From assembly GCA_013398175.1 (NCBI GenBank), contig VZRZ01002089.1, positions 1,663,352-1,727,351 on the forward strand: a stretch of DNA of 64,000 nt, read 5' to 3'. The position numbers and the translations under genes are program-made. The notes under the pieces are model-generated. The model made no database searches and was not told the DNA's origin. It was given only the letters and a program-made list of their open reading frames with translations. Positions 12,513-24,609 of this stretch are shown one piece after another. Positions within the stretch are counted from its first letter, which is position 1. Each line of letters opens with the position of its first letter. This stretch comes from Climacteris rufus. Lineage: Eukaryota > Chordata > Aves > Passeriformes > Climacteridae.

Positions 12513-13184
12513 TGTGGGGTTCCGATGCTGATTAACACTGGTGTGCCGTGGCCTCCCTGGAATGAGTGTCCTGCAGGGAACAGCCCTTCCAGGAGCCCTG
12601 GCAATGCCCCTAAGCGACCAGTGATTTCAGCAAGAACAGCAATATTTCAGATGCAGGTGATTTCAGCTCTTGGGTTTCAGCTCTTGTGATTTCAGCTCTT
12701 ATAATGCTGCTCTTGTAAAATCACCCAAAATGCGGACTCCAGGGATGGAGAGAGAGAGGGATCTCGGTATAGCAGTTCCACAGGTAGCCTTTATTGTAAG
12801 CTATCCTGCAAAGGGGCAGCTAGGAACGAGACCACATGACCTGGTGGCACAAACAGGGGTTATTTATGGGGAAGGTAGGGGGTGGGGTGGAAATCCTTTG
12901 GCCAATGGGGTAAAGGTTATTACCATAAAGAAACAAGGCATGTTGGGAGTGCCTATGAACTCACCCTGAGTGTGAGGAAGGTTTCTTTATGCCTGGGGAG
13001 ATTCTTTTTGCCCTCAGGCCCCACTTCTTCAGGGGCGTGCAGAGAACTCCTGTACCAGGGGCTCACAGCCTTCCACAGGTTTCTATACCAGCTTTCTAAC
13101 TACTTGCTCTAGAGCTGGTACATTTGGGTTAAATACTACAACACATAATTAGGTCTTTCATGTTTGACATTTAACCCTTGTACA
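12513..13184 (-). mobile_element. ERV LTR, reverse strand, approximate ends
   Basis: Read on the minus strand it has a TATA box (complement of TATTTAT at 12861-12867). About 70 bases downstream is a polyadenylation signal (complement of TTTATT at 12790-12795), followed by a U5-like region. The left end TGTGGGGTTCC gives a minus-strand terminus GGAACCCCACA, a typical retroviral LTR end. The right end near TGTACA at 13184 is a guess. No target duplication could be defined. The compact TATA-to-AATAAA spacing suggests a class I or II (gamma/beta-like) LTR rather than ERVL. Confidence 0.6.
12658..12700. repeat. Short tandem motif TTTCAGCTCTT x3 inside LTR
   Basis: The motif (TGA/G)TTTCAGCTCTTG occurs three times in 43 bases, at about 12658, 12673 and 12688. 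A related TGCTGCTCTTGTA follows. It lies in the U5-like part of the reverse-strand LTR. Confidence 0.8.
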
Positions 13185-13385
13185 CAATGAGTAAGTCATT
13201 GTCCTTCTAATGATTTTTTTCCCCTAGACTTCCATTCTTTGCCAGTGCAATGACACATCCCTCATTCTTTGTGATCCCATATATTACCACAATCACCTAC
13301 AAATTATTCAAAGTGTTTTATTTTCTCCTTGTAGAGGCTTCTTCAGACAGAACATAACTTTGTCCATCCTTGTTGGTTTTCCTCT

Positions 13386-13670
13386 GTGATAGCTGCCTTG
13401 CTGTGTGCAGCCAGGGCTCAGTGGGTGTCAACAGCAGCCTGGAGCAGGGGGCCAGGAGCACTGGGGGTTCAGCAGGGGTCCATCAGGGGATGGCCTAACT
13501 CCAGGCTCTGTCCCACTGCTCCGGCCAGAAGCAGGGATGCCAGGGGCACCAGACCACACCCAGCTCTTGGGCATCGGGCACATCCCTGGAGATAGGGACA
13601 GGCTGGGATGTTTGCTCGTGGACTGACTGGGATGTGGTGGGGCTGTAGCTCAGGCTAGTCCCCATATTCC
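13386..13670. other. GC-rich unidentified segment
   Basis: It is markedly more GC-rich than its flanks, with many CTGG, CAGG and GGGG words and a few residual CpGs. Two overlapping frames of about 70 codons are open. I do not recognise a repeat family or protein in it. It could be an old GC-rich transposable-element fragment. Confidence 0.4.
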
Positions 13671-15084
13671 AATGTTAGTCAGCGCTCTTCAGAAATAAAT
13701 TAAATGTTCTGGGAAAAAAAACCAAACCAACAAATAAAAGTTGTTCATAGCAATTAGTCTACATAAACACATTAGGAATGTGTTTGGTATCCTTTTGGTG
13801 TTCAGTAATTGTCATACTTGGACAGTTGTGTTCTTTGATACAGTATTGTTATATAACAACATAAAATCATGTTCAAAAGATCTGGTGTGGAGATTTTCAT
13901 AAAGGATATTTGTGTGGATAGAAATTTCTCCATGATATTTGCTTATGGAACCTGTGGACATGGATCCATTTGGGCATCAAAATAAGGAGTGAGGATGATT
14001 GAAGCACTGGATTTCCAGGTATGGGAACTGTATTAATGACAATTAAAGATGCTTCTTTAAAGATACAGGGCTGTGCCTTTGTTTCAGAGGAACTTTCAAA
14101 TCCTTAGACAGAAAAAAGTGAGCTGAAATACATGCAGTAAGTAAGGCAATCTTATCACAGATTTTATTTACAAAAGCTCATTTAAAATACAGTTTATTTG
14201 AGTATTCTTTTTTTTGGTTGATGGTCTTCTATCAAACTGTATCATCTGATTGGTTCATGTCTGAAAATTGTCAAAATAATAGAATTAACATTTGAATGAG
14301 AGATGAAGACTGCCAGATGATGTGAGGCCCAGTAGATGATCAGGTGACTGACTACTTTTTTTCTGTTCTGTGGACAATAATGTTATGTTAATGTCCAGTA
14401 TCTAACATGAGGTCATTAAATTTTAAAAAATAAATGTTAGAGAACTAATTTCTCTTACTTGAGACTTCAAATGCTGTCATTTCAAACGTCCTTCATATAA
14501 ATAAATAAGTATGAAGCAACATTTTTAATGCAAATTCTACAATACAATAGGAAAATCATGTGTTTGTAAGTTTTCTAATCAGCATTTGAAATAACCTAAT
14601 TGAAAACAATTTAGGTTATTCTCAAATGTATAACCAGCAAATTGTTATAGCCAATTATCAAACGCCTGAAGAACATTGATAAAAATTCAGTATTTGTCCC
14701 ACCTAAAATAGGATTATTCTGCACCAGAAGTTTTAAAAGAGATTTCACTTAAAAGATGAAATAACAAAATTTGTTAGAAAGACTTGTTGAAAGAGTGCAC
14801 AACCTACATTAACTAATTGCCAGTTACTGTCTCATTTTGTCATTTCATTGAAGATATGAGCTGCTATACCAAATTTTTACTCATTAAGTAATTTGATAAT
14901 GATAGTAAAATTCTGAACATTAATTAGAGAATAATTCTTAGAGAGACTATTTTGATTTTTTTTTGTAAACAACATACAATAAAAGGCATATGAAGTTTAA
15001 TTAAAAAATATTGAGCATTATATACAAATTTTCCCATATATTTTTAGAACTGGTGTTAAAAAACTCAACATAACCTCACATGCC
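13671..15084. other. AT-rich unique sequence with one splice-like pair
   Basis: Mostly unremarkable. A strong acceptor-like pyrimidine tract (CCTTTGTTTCAG, ending at 14087) is followed 49 bases later by GTAAGTAAGG at 14137. All three frames between are closed, so any exon would be non-coding. Confidence 0.4.
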
Positions 15085-15500
15085 ATACAAGAAGGCTGAA
15101 GGAACTCTGTCTGTTCAATCTGGAAAACAGAAGTCTGAGATGGGATCTTACTGTTCTTCATTGTTGTCTACTCTTATCTGATAGAAGAGTACAGAAAAGA
15201 TATGAGGATCTTCTCAAGAGTGAACAGTGATGGGACAAGAGGCAACAAGAACCAGACGAAACACAGTCTATTACAAATAGATATCATGATAATTTCTTTT
15301 CCCAATGAGAGTGGTCAAAGTCTGGAACAGGCTCCCCATAAAGGTTATGGAGTCTCCAACCTTGGAGTTATTCCAAACTCAGCTGGACATGGCTCTTTAG
15401 CTGCATGATTTAATTGGGTTAGCCTTGAGCAAAGGGTTGGATGAAATGACCACTAAAGATCTATTCTAATCTAAAATACTCTAAAATTTTAAAATTCTTG
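15085..15500 (+). repeat. CR1 LINE 3' fragment
   Basis: The recognisable CR1 order is: AGGCTGAAGGAACTCTGTCTG, then GTGATGGGACAAGAGGCAAC, then GTCTGGAACAGGCTCCCCAT. A diverged 3' end follows (GGGTTGGATGAAATGACC and an ATTCTAATCTAAAA tail). It is 5'-truncated and non-coding. Confidence 0.85.
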
Positions 15501-17104
15501 GTTTTAAGATTTGTAGTTTAACATCAATTAAAGAAAAATTTATGTAAACCTGAATCTGTTTAACCATAGTAGTGGCCACTAGTGTTCTGGACATTTTAGA
15601 ATAGGAAGGACTTATAAAAGAGTATAGCCAGATTATAGGAATCCTAACAGTTTTCAGAACTGAGCTGGTTCTTATTCAGTTTATAGGTAGAAGTAAAATA
15701 CCAGTGTCTATACAGACATCCTTCTAAATCTATATTTAGATCCATGAAGAAAGACAATTCAATAGGCTTTTAATTTGAAAGTTAATTTTTAACAGCTGCA
15801 GGGAGCTAACAGCCTTCATTACGGTCAAATTTATCAGTATTTGGGTAAGATTAGATATAACATTGAAAATTTAATAAATATGTCACTCTTCACACATAAA
15901 CTCTGAGAAGTATCTTTCTAAGTTAAACACTACAGATATTTGCAAGGAGGAAGTATATTAGGCTGTTACTAATGCTAATGCAGTTTTGCACACGTAAAGA
16001 ATGTCCGAAGCATCAGCTAGAAAGCATTGTTACTGAAATAATATCAGTGACACCAAAATGCTACATTGAGGTAATCAGTAAAAAGCATGGTGAAAGGAAA
16101 ATGGAAACATTCATTGTTTATTAATTTGTTTTTTAAGACAATAGCCCTGAAATTTAAAGACTTTCACTATATATGTATTCTGTAAATATGGTATCATATT
16201 TTATTTATTTATTTATTTCACAAAGTTATCAATATTTAATTTAGAATCATTGCCAAAATCTTGTGTTAGGGAAAATATATATTCTAGGGATCCATATGTT
16301 AAAGACACAGTTTGCTCATTCTCATGTATATACAAGAATGTATATAAATAGTGAAAAAATAAGATGTTAAAATATTGATATTCTTATGGCTTTAACCAAA
16401 ACAATGAATTATGAGATAACAGAGCAATCATACCTTGATACCACTTTTACTTGAGCATTTCTCCAAGTTTTGAGTAATTTTTAATGCTCTAGAAATACCA
16501 GTGTAATGAAATATTGAATTCAAATAACCAGAAATAGTAGACAAAATCCACATTTATTTCAAAGTGCATCAGATTTGGTTATTTTTTTCCCTGTTGAAGC
16601 TCATAAATAATTGTTTGCTATGTTACATTTGTAACATCTGTGTAATTATAGCCTGTGTCTTTACATGAGCTGATTGCAAGGAAAACAATTTTAGTTTTGG
16701 GCTGAACTGGTTTTAAAAAATGCATAATGTACTTAACAAATATATAATATATTCATTATGCTGGTTTGGCTTTTTTCCTTACATTTGCAATTATCTCTGC
16801 AAATCAACATAAAAAGATACAATAAGTGAGGACTGACAGTTTTAAACAGAGTGAGAAGGGAAAAAGGGTAGGGAACTGAAATTTGTGTTTCTTGCACAAA
16901 TTTTAATTTTGAAATTTGTACTATCACGTTGAATAATTTTTTAGCAACTTTCCTTGAAATCGACATTTTTTAAACTATTTAGCAAGCTGCAAGGTAAAGA
17001 AAAATGCCTCAAGAAGACTTAAATAGAGTTTAAGACAGAGAATTGATCTCAAAAATCAGAAAATTGTCTATGAAGTTTTTTTCAGAACTATTTTATTGAG
17101 TTTA
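15501..17104. other. AT-rich unique sequence
   Basis: It includes a short (TTTA)n run at about 16198-16218. No gene or interspersed repeat recognised. Confidence 0.5.
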
Positions 17105-17969
17105 TGTGGCAAGGTTTGGTAGCAGGGAGTGGAGAGAGTGCCAGAGGTAGTTTCTGTGAGAAAATTTCAGAAGCTGCCCCTATACCAGGAACAGCTAAAT
17201 TCAGCCAACTAGCAGAGGGACATACTCTCGGTCAAAGCTGAGACAATCAGTGATGCTCTTTGAACTTCTTTGATAACAAATTCAAAAAAGAGTAAAAATT
17301 GCTGTGCGACAGCAGCTGTGGGAGAGGAGTGACAAGATGTGAGAGAAACAACTCTCTATTGACCAAGGCCAGTGAAGAAGCAAGGGAGAAGGTGCTCCAG
17401 GCACCATAGCCTGTGGACAGGACAAGAGTGATGCAGGTTGTCCCCTTCATGGTGGAGCAGATATCCGAATTGCAGCCCATGCAGGAACCCCATGGTGGAG
17501 TAGGTGCCCACAGGGAGCTCATGCAGGACTCCTGTGACCTCATGGAGTATGACACTGGAGCAGTCTATTCCTGTAAAACTGTACCCCATGAAAATGATCT
17601 TTGCCAGAACAGTCCTTGAGGAACTGCAGTCTCACGACAAGGATCCACATTGGCAAATTCCATAAAGGACCGTATCTTATGTGACACCCTACCTGGAGCA
17701 GCCAAAAAGGAGAAGGAGGAATAAAGTGACAATGTCTTATAAACAGATTGCAAATCCTTCTCCCCATCCACCACCTAATGGAAGGAGGCAGAAGAGCCAG
17801 GACTGAAGATGAGCTTGGGAAGAAGGGAAGGGTGGGAGGAAAGGTCTTTGGGGATTTGTTATTTCTTATTTTATTGTCATATTTTCTCTCTGTATCATGT
17901 CGAGGAGCAGGTGTGATAGAGCAGTTAGTTTGGCAGGCACCTGATGGCTAGCCAAGGTCAACCCACTAC
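17105..17969 (+). mobile_element. ERVL-type LTR, family member 1
   Basis: It starts TGTGGCAAGGTTTGGTAGCA and shares this start with the copy at 19184. It runs through repeated blocks that vary CATGC(T/A)GGAGCAG and CTGCAGCCC, and ends near GGTCAACCCACTA. The unit is about 865 bp, shorter than the ~1050 bp sister copy. The ends are mutated and no target duplication is clear. No functional TATA or polyadenylation signal survives, so it looks old. No internal retroviral region adjoins it. Confidence 0.75.
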
Positions 17970-19183
17970 TGCTATGAACCAGTTCTAATTTTTAGGCTTA
18001 CCAGTAAAGCTCACTAAAGAAAAAATTGTATGAACTTTTTACTGATAGCTAGAAAAATAATGGTAACTTTTTTTCTGACAACTGCTAGGCCACACAAAAG
18101 CATGACTTTACCCTTAAGCTTAAATTGAATGTATTCAATCCGAATAAACAGCAGAAAACTTCTTGCTACCATGGTGAAGGCCATGTAATGAATAATTTAA
18201 GAGTTGTTAAAAGAAGAAAGAAATCCTAATTTTTATCTGTCAGTTGAGCGAAACAAAATTCGTAGACTCTCTGAAATTGTTATCATTGCTGAAAGAACAA
18301 AATATGACAGTTCACAGTACGGTTCAATATCATGGCAATGGCTGCAATGATGACAATGTGGAAAATGGTCTGGAAGTTAGGGTGGAAAATCTGAAGTTCT
18401 GTATTACAGCAAAAAATGGAGCAATTCCAAATGTAGCACAAAATCCTAAAAACAGTTTTAGCAGAATGGGTTTATGATGTATTCTCTTTGGAGCACTGTG
18501 TTCCTAAACACTGTCACTATCTTACTTTACACTGCTGACCTGTCTTAATTCTTTATTCATGTCTATCTTTAGTTTTCGGTATTTTAGTGATTACAAGATG
18601 TGTTACAAATCATAGCCACTTACTTTTTATGCCTTTCTCACTTTTTGAAATTATTTCAATTCTCTTTCCAGTACTAAATGGGGAATACCTCAGTCTGGAG
18701 TCTCTATATTTTCAGTCAAAATACTTCACAAGATAGCAAAGATTAATTTCTCCCTGAAGAGATAATCTCACTTATGTTCTCAAAACATCTAGAAATTTCC
18801 TATTTCCTTTCTTCATGTACTCTTGTTTATATAAGTAAGATAACTTAAGTCAAAAGCAGCCAATGAGGAAATTTCAGCAAAGAATCAGCTTGTAGATAAA
18901 AGATCAAAGTCCAAGTAAGGAAAATGTAGATGGATAGTTTCATAAAGAATTTGGATAAATGTCACACATATAAAATGTTGTAAAGAATACATGTGTTGAA
19001 GAATGAAATGACAGAAAAAAGAACTGTTAAGATCTGTTTTTCAGTCCTTTTGGGAGCCAATCGAACAATGACTTATTCATGAGCAAAAGCACACAAAAAT
19101 AAACAGGTATGGGTGTATGTGTACTCTCTTAAAGGACTGTTTTAGTACACCTGGGAACACTGTGATTGTGTGTACTGAGTTGA
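17970..19183. other. Spacer between two same-family LTRs
   Basis: About 1.2 kb of AT-rich sequence separates the two same-orientation LTRs. It is too short for, and does not resemble, a retroviral internal region, although an extensively deleted one cannot be excluded. It contains a 78-codon open frame (18244-18477) preceded by a splice-acceptor-like sequence. Confidence 0.4.
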
Positions 19184-20893
19184 TGTGGCAAGGTTTTGGT
19201 AGCAGGGATGGACTCCGTGAAAAGCTCCTAGAAGTTTCCCCCACATCCAATAGAGTCAATACCACAGAGCTCCAATATGGACCCACCTCTGGCCAAGGCG
19301 GAGCCCACCAATGACAGTGGTAGTGTCTCTGGGATAATATAATTTAGAAGGGGAAAAAATGTTTCATGTAACCAGTTTCAGCCATAGAAGAGAGGAGTGA
19401 GAACCTGTGAGATGAACAACTCTGCAGACACCAAGGTCAGTGCAGAAGGGGGAGGTCTTGCTCCAGGCACCAGAGCTGAGTTTTCCCTACAGCCTGCTGA
19501 AGACTATGGTGAGGCAGCTCTGCCCCTGCAGCCCATGAAGGTCCACAGGGCAGCAAAGACCCAATTGCAGCCTGTGGAAGATCCCACACCAGAGCAGGTG
19601 GGTGCTCAAAGGTGGGGGCTGTGACCCTGAGGGAAGCCCATGCTGGAGCAGGCTCCTGGCTGGACCTGTGATCGTGTGGAGAGAGGAGCCCACATTGGCG
19701 CAGGTTTGCTGGAGGGACTTGAAACTCAGTGGAAGGGATCCACATGGAAGCTGTTCAAGAAGAATTGAAGTCCATGGCAAGGACTCACTTGGAGAAGGTC
19801 ATAGAGAACTGTCTCTTATGGGAGAAATGCCACACTGGAGTGTGGCAGACTGTATGGCAGCTGCCACAGCCCCGGGGCTAAAGAATGGTGGGACCAGCCT
19901 GAGCCTGCTACTGCCTAAGCCACACTCCTGGTTACAGTGAGCTTTTGGCTCACCCCCCCAGCATCCCTTTTGGTGTTATTTTACAAGTTACAGTTCATTG
20001 GTTAGTTAGTATATGACTTCATGTTCTCTATAAGGTTAAGTTCTGGAAATTTCGTTTCTGTTCAGTTAGCCATTGGTTACACGTAAATCTTTGTTTTACC
20101 TAAACCCCTATTGGTTACTTTCCCCTGCTTGTATCCCTATAAATATCCCTCTGCACTTCATTCCCCTGCCTCTGTTCCCTGGACCTGTTCAGCTCTTCCT
20201 GATCCTCGTGCCACCTCTCCTCGATCCCTGGACTCTCTCCTGCCTCCCCTGCTGCTTTCCCTGGGAAAAAGGGCCTTCACACCAAGGCCCTTCTCTTGAG
20301 CCTTTGCTTTTGCCTGTGCCTGCAACATCGGCTTGGGGCTCTCTTGCCTCCAAAGGAGCCAGCACTAAAAGAGCTGCTGGAGGAAACCCTGTGTCTGGGG
20401 TCACTGCAATTCGCAGCCCCCACTCCACCAGGGTCGCTCTCAGACTATCGCTGAGTGGCCTCAAGCAGGTCCCTGGAGCCGGCGATACTGGAGCAGGGGA
20501 AGAGTATGAGTAGCCCTCTCTCTGAGGAGAAAGTGGCATAGACTGTGTGCTGAACTGACTGAAACCCACATTCTCTGTGCAGCCAGGGGCATGGAGGCAG
20601 AGAACGAGAGAGTGAAGTTAGGCCCTGGAAGAAGTTGGGCAGGGGGAGAAGAAATGTTTTAAACATTTGATTTTATTTCTCATTATCCTACTCTGATTTG
20701 CTTGGTATTAAATTGAATTAACTCCCCAACTCAAGCTTGTTTTGCCCATAAAAGTAACTGCTGAGTGACCTCTCCCTGCCCTTCTCTTGACTCAAGAAAC
20801 TTTTATTTTATTTTCTCTCCCCTGACCAGCTGAGGAGGGGAGCAATAGAGTGGCTTTTGTGGGCACCAGCCAAAGTCAACATACCACAGTTAA
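19179..20893 (+). mobile_element. ERVL-type LTR, family member 2, interrupted by a nested LTR
   Basis: The outer LTR starts TGTGGCAAGGTTTTGGTAGC at 19184 and ends ACATACCACA at 20888. The flanking pentamers GTTGA (19179-19183) and GTTAA (20889-20893) agree at four of five bases. Removing the nested insertion and its duplicated hexamer leaves about 1052 bp. Internal blocks repeat variants of GGAGCAG and CTGTGATC/GACC at roughly 40-60 base intervals, which is typical of this avian LTR family. The expected polyadenylation signal is decayed (GGTATTAAATT near 20704). Confidence 0.8.
19841..20487 (+). mobile_element. Nested LTR, ERVK-like, with 6-bp target duplication
   Basis: This 647-bp block starts TGTGGCAGACTGTATGGCAG and ends GGAGCCGGCGATA. 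It is flanked by CTGGAG at 19835-19840 and 20488-20493. The outer LTR reads on continuously after the duplication (CTGGAGCAGGGGAAGAG). A TATA box, TATAAATA, lies at 20139-20146. A 6-bp duplication fits a class II (ERVK/beta-like) integrase. The terminal dinucleotide is TA rather than the usual CA, probably a mutation. The 146-codon open frame here (20073-20513) is incidental. The insertion is necessarily younger than its host LTR. Confidence 0.8.
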
Positions 20894-23759
20894 CACAGTG
20901 TATTTAATTTAAGGTTGTCACACTGACAGGACTTTGTCTGTGGTAAGTTTTAAGGTCCAATACATGAAGGCTTTGGAGGTTGAAACCCATTAGATATAGT
21001 ATTATGATTTTGATTCCTGATAGACTCTTCAGTGATGCATGTTTCCACATCTGTAGCTACCTAATGCAGGTTTCTTATAATTTATATAGAAATTGAAGCT
21101 GAATACCATATAAGTATTATGCGGTATTTTTGTTTTATTTCCATCACAGCTCTTTAAAGTCTTGTATTATTATTTTACATAGATGATGCAGTTCTGCTTT
21201 CTTTATCTCCACTAGGCCTGTAGCAATTTCCAATTTTTCTTCTAAGCTTACAGCTTAGATACACTGAGAATTATAAGAAGCTGTCTTTTAACTTTTCAAG
21301 GACAAGTCATGTATATGCCTTATTCAGCAATAAGGTGCAAAACAGTGTCTGAGAAAAAGGTACATTAATGGAAGTAAACAGATATTTATTTATCTTTTGT
21401 CAAGGAATATATGCCCCTCCTTTTATAGAGTGGATAGATTCATAATTTTACCATCTGCACAAGTTATAATATTTTCTTTTGCATGTTCTACAAGCACACA
21501 GAAAATACTAAGATGATGCCTTTTGAAATTTTAATTTTAACTTCTATAGCTATATTTAATACTATATGCTTCCACCTTATGTTTCTGTTTAGTGCCATTT
21601 TTTCAACTAACATGGAATAATTGCAATTTGAAAAAAAATTAGTTTTACATTTCATTATGTACTCTCACCAAAACTTGGTGCTATTTTAAGATGTAAAGTA
21701 TATTTATTAAAATAAAATATTACTCAAATTACTTGATGGTGTTATATTAAAATCACTTTGTTAAAAGCTGGTTTGCATTATCTTTTATTATTTCAATTAC
21801 ATTTGGCAACTTTACATGTTTAATTCCTCTGTTTCATTCCTTAATTGAAAAACATTCCTCAAAATTTTTGCATAAAAATACTCCAATGCTCTAAAAGGGA
21901 GAATGACTAACAAATCTAATTAACTGCCATTGCTATTTATCAGCATCTTAACCTACAATAAACCAGCAAATAAAAATATACCTAGCTTTTCCACTACCAG
22001 ATAGTTATTAAACATTCTAGGATTTTGTATACTATCATATGAAGAAATTAAAGAAGTGTTGGAGTGTTCTTATTGAGGATTTCTTTGTCCGTGATTATAA
22101 AAATGCCCAGTGAGTAGAGAAAATGCCTGTATTAAATTTTAATGAATATTATCTGTGACCCTTCTTGCTCAGTTTTGTATTTCTGCCTGTCTGAAAGCAT
22201 AAAATTAAGTCTAAGGAAACCCCATATGTGTTTAAATCAAGAAAAGCAAAAACTTTCAAGAAAGTAGAAGAACAGTGTGAAGTGATGGGCCATGTAGCTT
22301 GTGGCTGTGAAAAGAATCCTTCTAGCTCCCATCCTCTAAGAGCATTGTTCTGCAAATGCTGAGATGTGACATCAAAAATTATCAGTCTCTTGAAAGGCTG
22401 AAGTGCTAGAGAAAAACTGAGCATACTGCAGATCAGGCTCAGCTATTTTCTCAGCAAAAGGTCTAAGACCTGAAAGAGTTATGCATAAAAAATTAAGTTT
22501 GGCTGAAGAACTAATCTTAGAGGATTTTTTTTTTTAATTTTAAACAATTATTATTTTCACTTTTCTTCTGGACATTATCATTTTAAGTAGTTATTTTATG
22601 GGGTAAGAGACAAGTCTAAAACAGGCAAAAAGAAGCTACAAAGGAAAAAAAGCAGAGTGGAAGAGAGACAGCAGTTATTTAATTACCTTCTGCTATAGTG
22701 TCCCTAAAGACATAAACCCTCCTTGAGACTAATCTCATTTGAGCTTCCTGGGACTTATATTAGCAATACAAAAATGAAGGCTAGGTACACAGCTTCAATT
22801 TAAAAAAAAAAAAAAACCTTGAATAAGGACCCAATTACTATGACATAGTTGAGAGATTATCAGTGAAAGAACATCCTAGTATACAATGATAAAATTCTGA
22901 GTTAGAGAAGACTGCAGAGACAAGTATGTAAGAAACCCCACAAAACCACAGAAAAAACAGGTAGAGAATTATTCAGAGCTCAGTTTGATAAAAGCATGCA
23001 ATTTTGTCTAATTTTAGTTGTACATTTTCTATATAAATAGATTTATATCTATATTCTGTATTTTCTATATAAATTTTTGTTAATTTTATTCAAATTTATA
23101 GATGATGACTGGTCACTTTAGAGGCACAACTACTCTTTGTAATCCACCCAGGATTCCCTGATTGGCTCCCATCATCCGTATAGGGAAAGTTGGTCAGTGT
23201 TGGAGGTCATGACTACAATCTTTATCACATCTACATTATGTAGTTGTGAAACCAGGTGAAAGCCCTTCTTCAAGGATGAATTGTGAGAATACTTTTAAGA
23301 CACATTATAAAAAACCAACCAACCAACCAATCAACCAACCAACCAACCAACCAGGTTTATAAGAGGCTTTTCACAGGAAGTAGATGCCATTGTTGTTCAA
23401 AAGAAACTATCAGTCTGTGGATATTTAGAGTTAGTTAAATGCATAGATGATATTTTACCCCTTATACTTATTAAAAGAGCAATATGGAAATGAAGCCATA
23501 CAACTTTATTTGCATTTAATGAGTTACATGACAAAAACTCACTGTGATCCAGCAGATACTGGCTGTTAGTATTCAATTAAGAAAAGGATTTTCATTAGCT
23601 TTATTTGATTTACCTGTGACTTGATTTAACATTTTCTCAAATTGACTAGATGTCTGTGGCTAGTTTGATTTACTTTCTTTATCTTTTTGTGGCACAACCA
23701 CAGCTTCGTATAGGTATTAGTAACAAGAATTTATCCTATGTAAAATGAGATAGTTCGAG
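20894..23759. other. AT-rich unique sequence
   Basis: No interspersed repeat or gene recognised apart from homopolymer runs (A-run near 22801-22815) and the tetranucleotide repeat listed separately. Confidence 0.5.
23313..23353. repeat. (ACCA)n microsatellite with one ATCA interruption
   Basis: About ten CCAA units with a single interruption (CAATCAACC). A simple repeat. Confidence 0.95.
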
Positions 23760-24565
23760 AAGCGGGCCCATGGGAATCTCCCAAGATTGAGCAGGACCAA
23801 GTGCAAAGTGCTGCATCTGGGTCAGTACAACATCAGGTATTAATCCAGGGGGATGGAGAGCAGCCCTGCTGAGGAGGACTGGGGGGTGCTGGTGAATGAG
23901 AGACTGGACAGGAGCCAGCACTGTGCACTTGCAGGCCAGAAAGCCAATTGTATCCTGGGCTAGATCAGAAAGAGTGTGGACAGCAAGGGAAGGGAGGTGA
24001 TTCTGCGCCTCTGCTCTGCTCTGGTGAGACCCCAGCTGGAGTGCTCCATCCAGATCTGGAGTCCCCAGCACAGGAAGGACATTGACCTGTTGGAGTGAAT
24101 CTAGAGAAGGCCACCAAGATGATCAGAGGGATGGAGTAGCTCTTCTACAATGAAAGGCTGAACAAATTGGAATTGTTCTGCCTGGAGAAGAGAAGGCTTC
24201 AAGGTCACCCAGTTGCAACCTTCTAGAAATTGAAAAGAGCCTACAAGAAAGATGGAGAAAGACATTTTACAAGAGCATGTAGGGACAGGACAAGGGGGAA
24301 TGGCTTCAAACTGAAAGAGCGGGTTAGACTAGATATTAGGAAGAAATTCTTTATTGTGAGAGTGGTGAGGCACTGAAACAGGTTGTCCATAGAAGCTGTG
24401 AAAGTCACATCACCGGAAGCTTACAAGACCAGGCTGGATGGAGCTCGGAGCAACTGGGTCTAGTGAAAGTGTCCCTGCCCATGACAGGAGAGTTAGAAGT
24501 AGATGATCTTTACAGTCCCTTCAAACCCAGGCCATTCTGTGGTTCCATGATTAATGATTCTACTG
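23760..24565 (+). repeat. CR1 LINE 3' fragment, ~0.8 kb
   Basis: The CR1 3' ORF and UTR landmarks are in order: AGGACCAAGTGCAAAGTGCTG, GTGAGACCCCAGCTGGAGT, AGGGACAGGACAAGGGGGAA and AGATATTAGGAAGAAATTC. It ends in GATGATCTTTACAGTCCC and CATTCTGTGGTTCC. Multiple stops and frameshifts break it, so it cannot code for reverse transcriptase. Confidence 0.9.
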
Positions 24566-24609
24566 CAGTGACAAAGTGTAGAGAAATACAGGCCTAATAG
24601 AATTGTGGA

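Noticed and set aside
17413..17767. Several overlapping 70-100 codon frames on both strands
   Set aside because: All fall inside the LTR at 17105-17969 and reflect its lower stop-codon density.
20073..20513. 146-codon open frame
   Set aside because: It falls inside the nested LTR and runs across its boundary into the outer LTR.
23313..23353. Regularly repeated CCAA units as a possible CRISPR-like array
   Set aside because: There are no spacers; it is a simple tetranucleotide microsatellite in a vertebrate genome.
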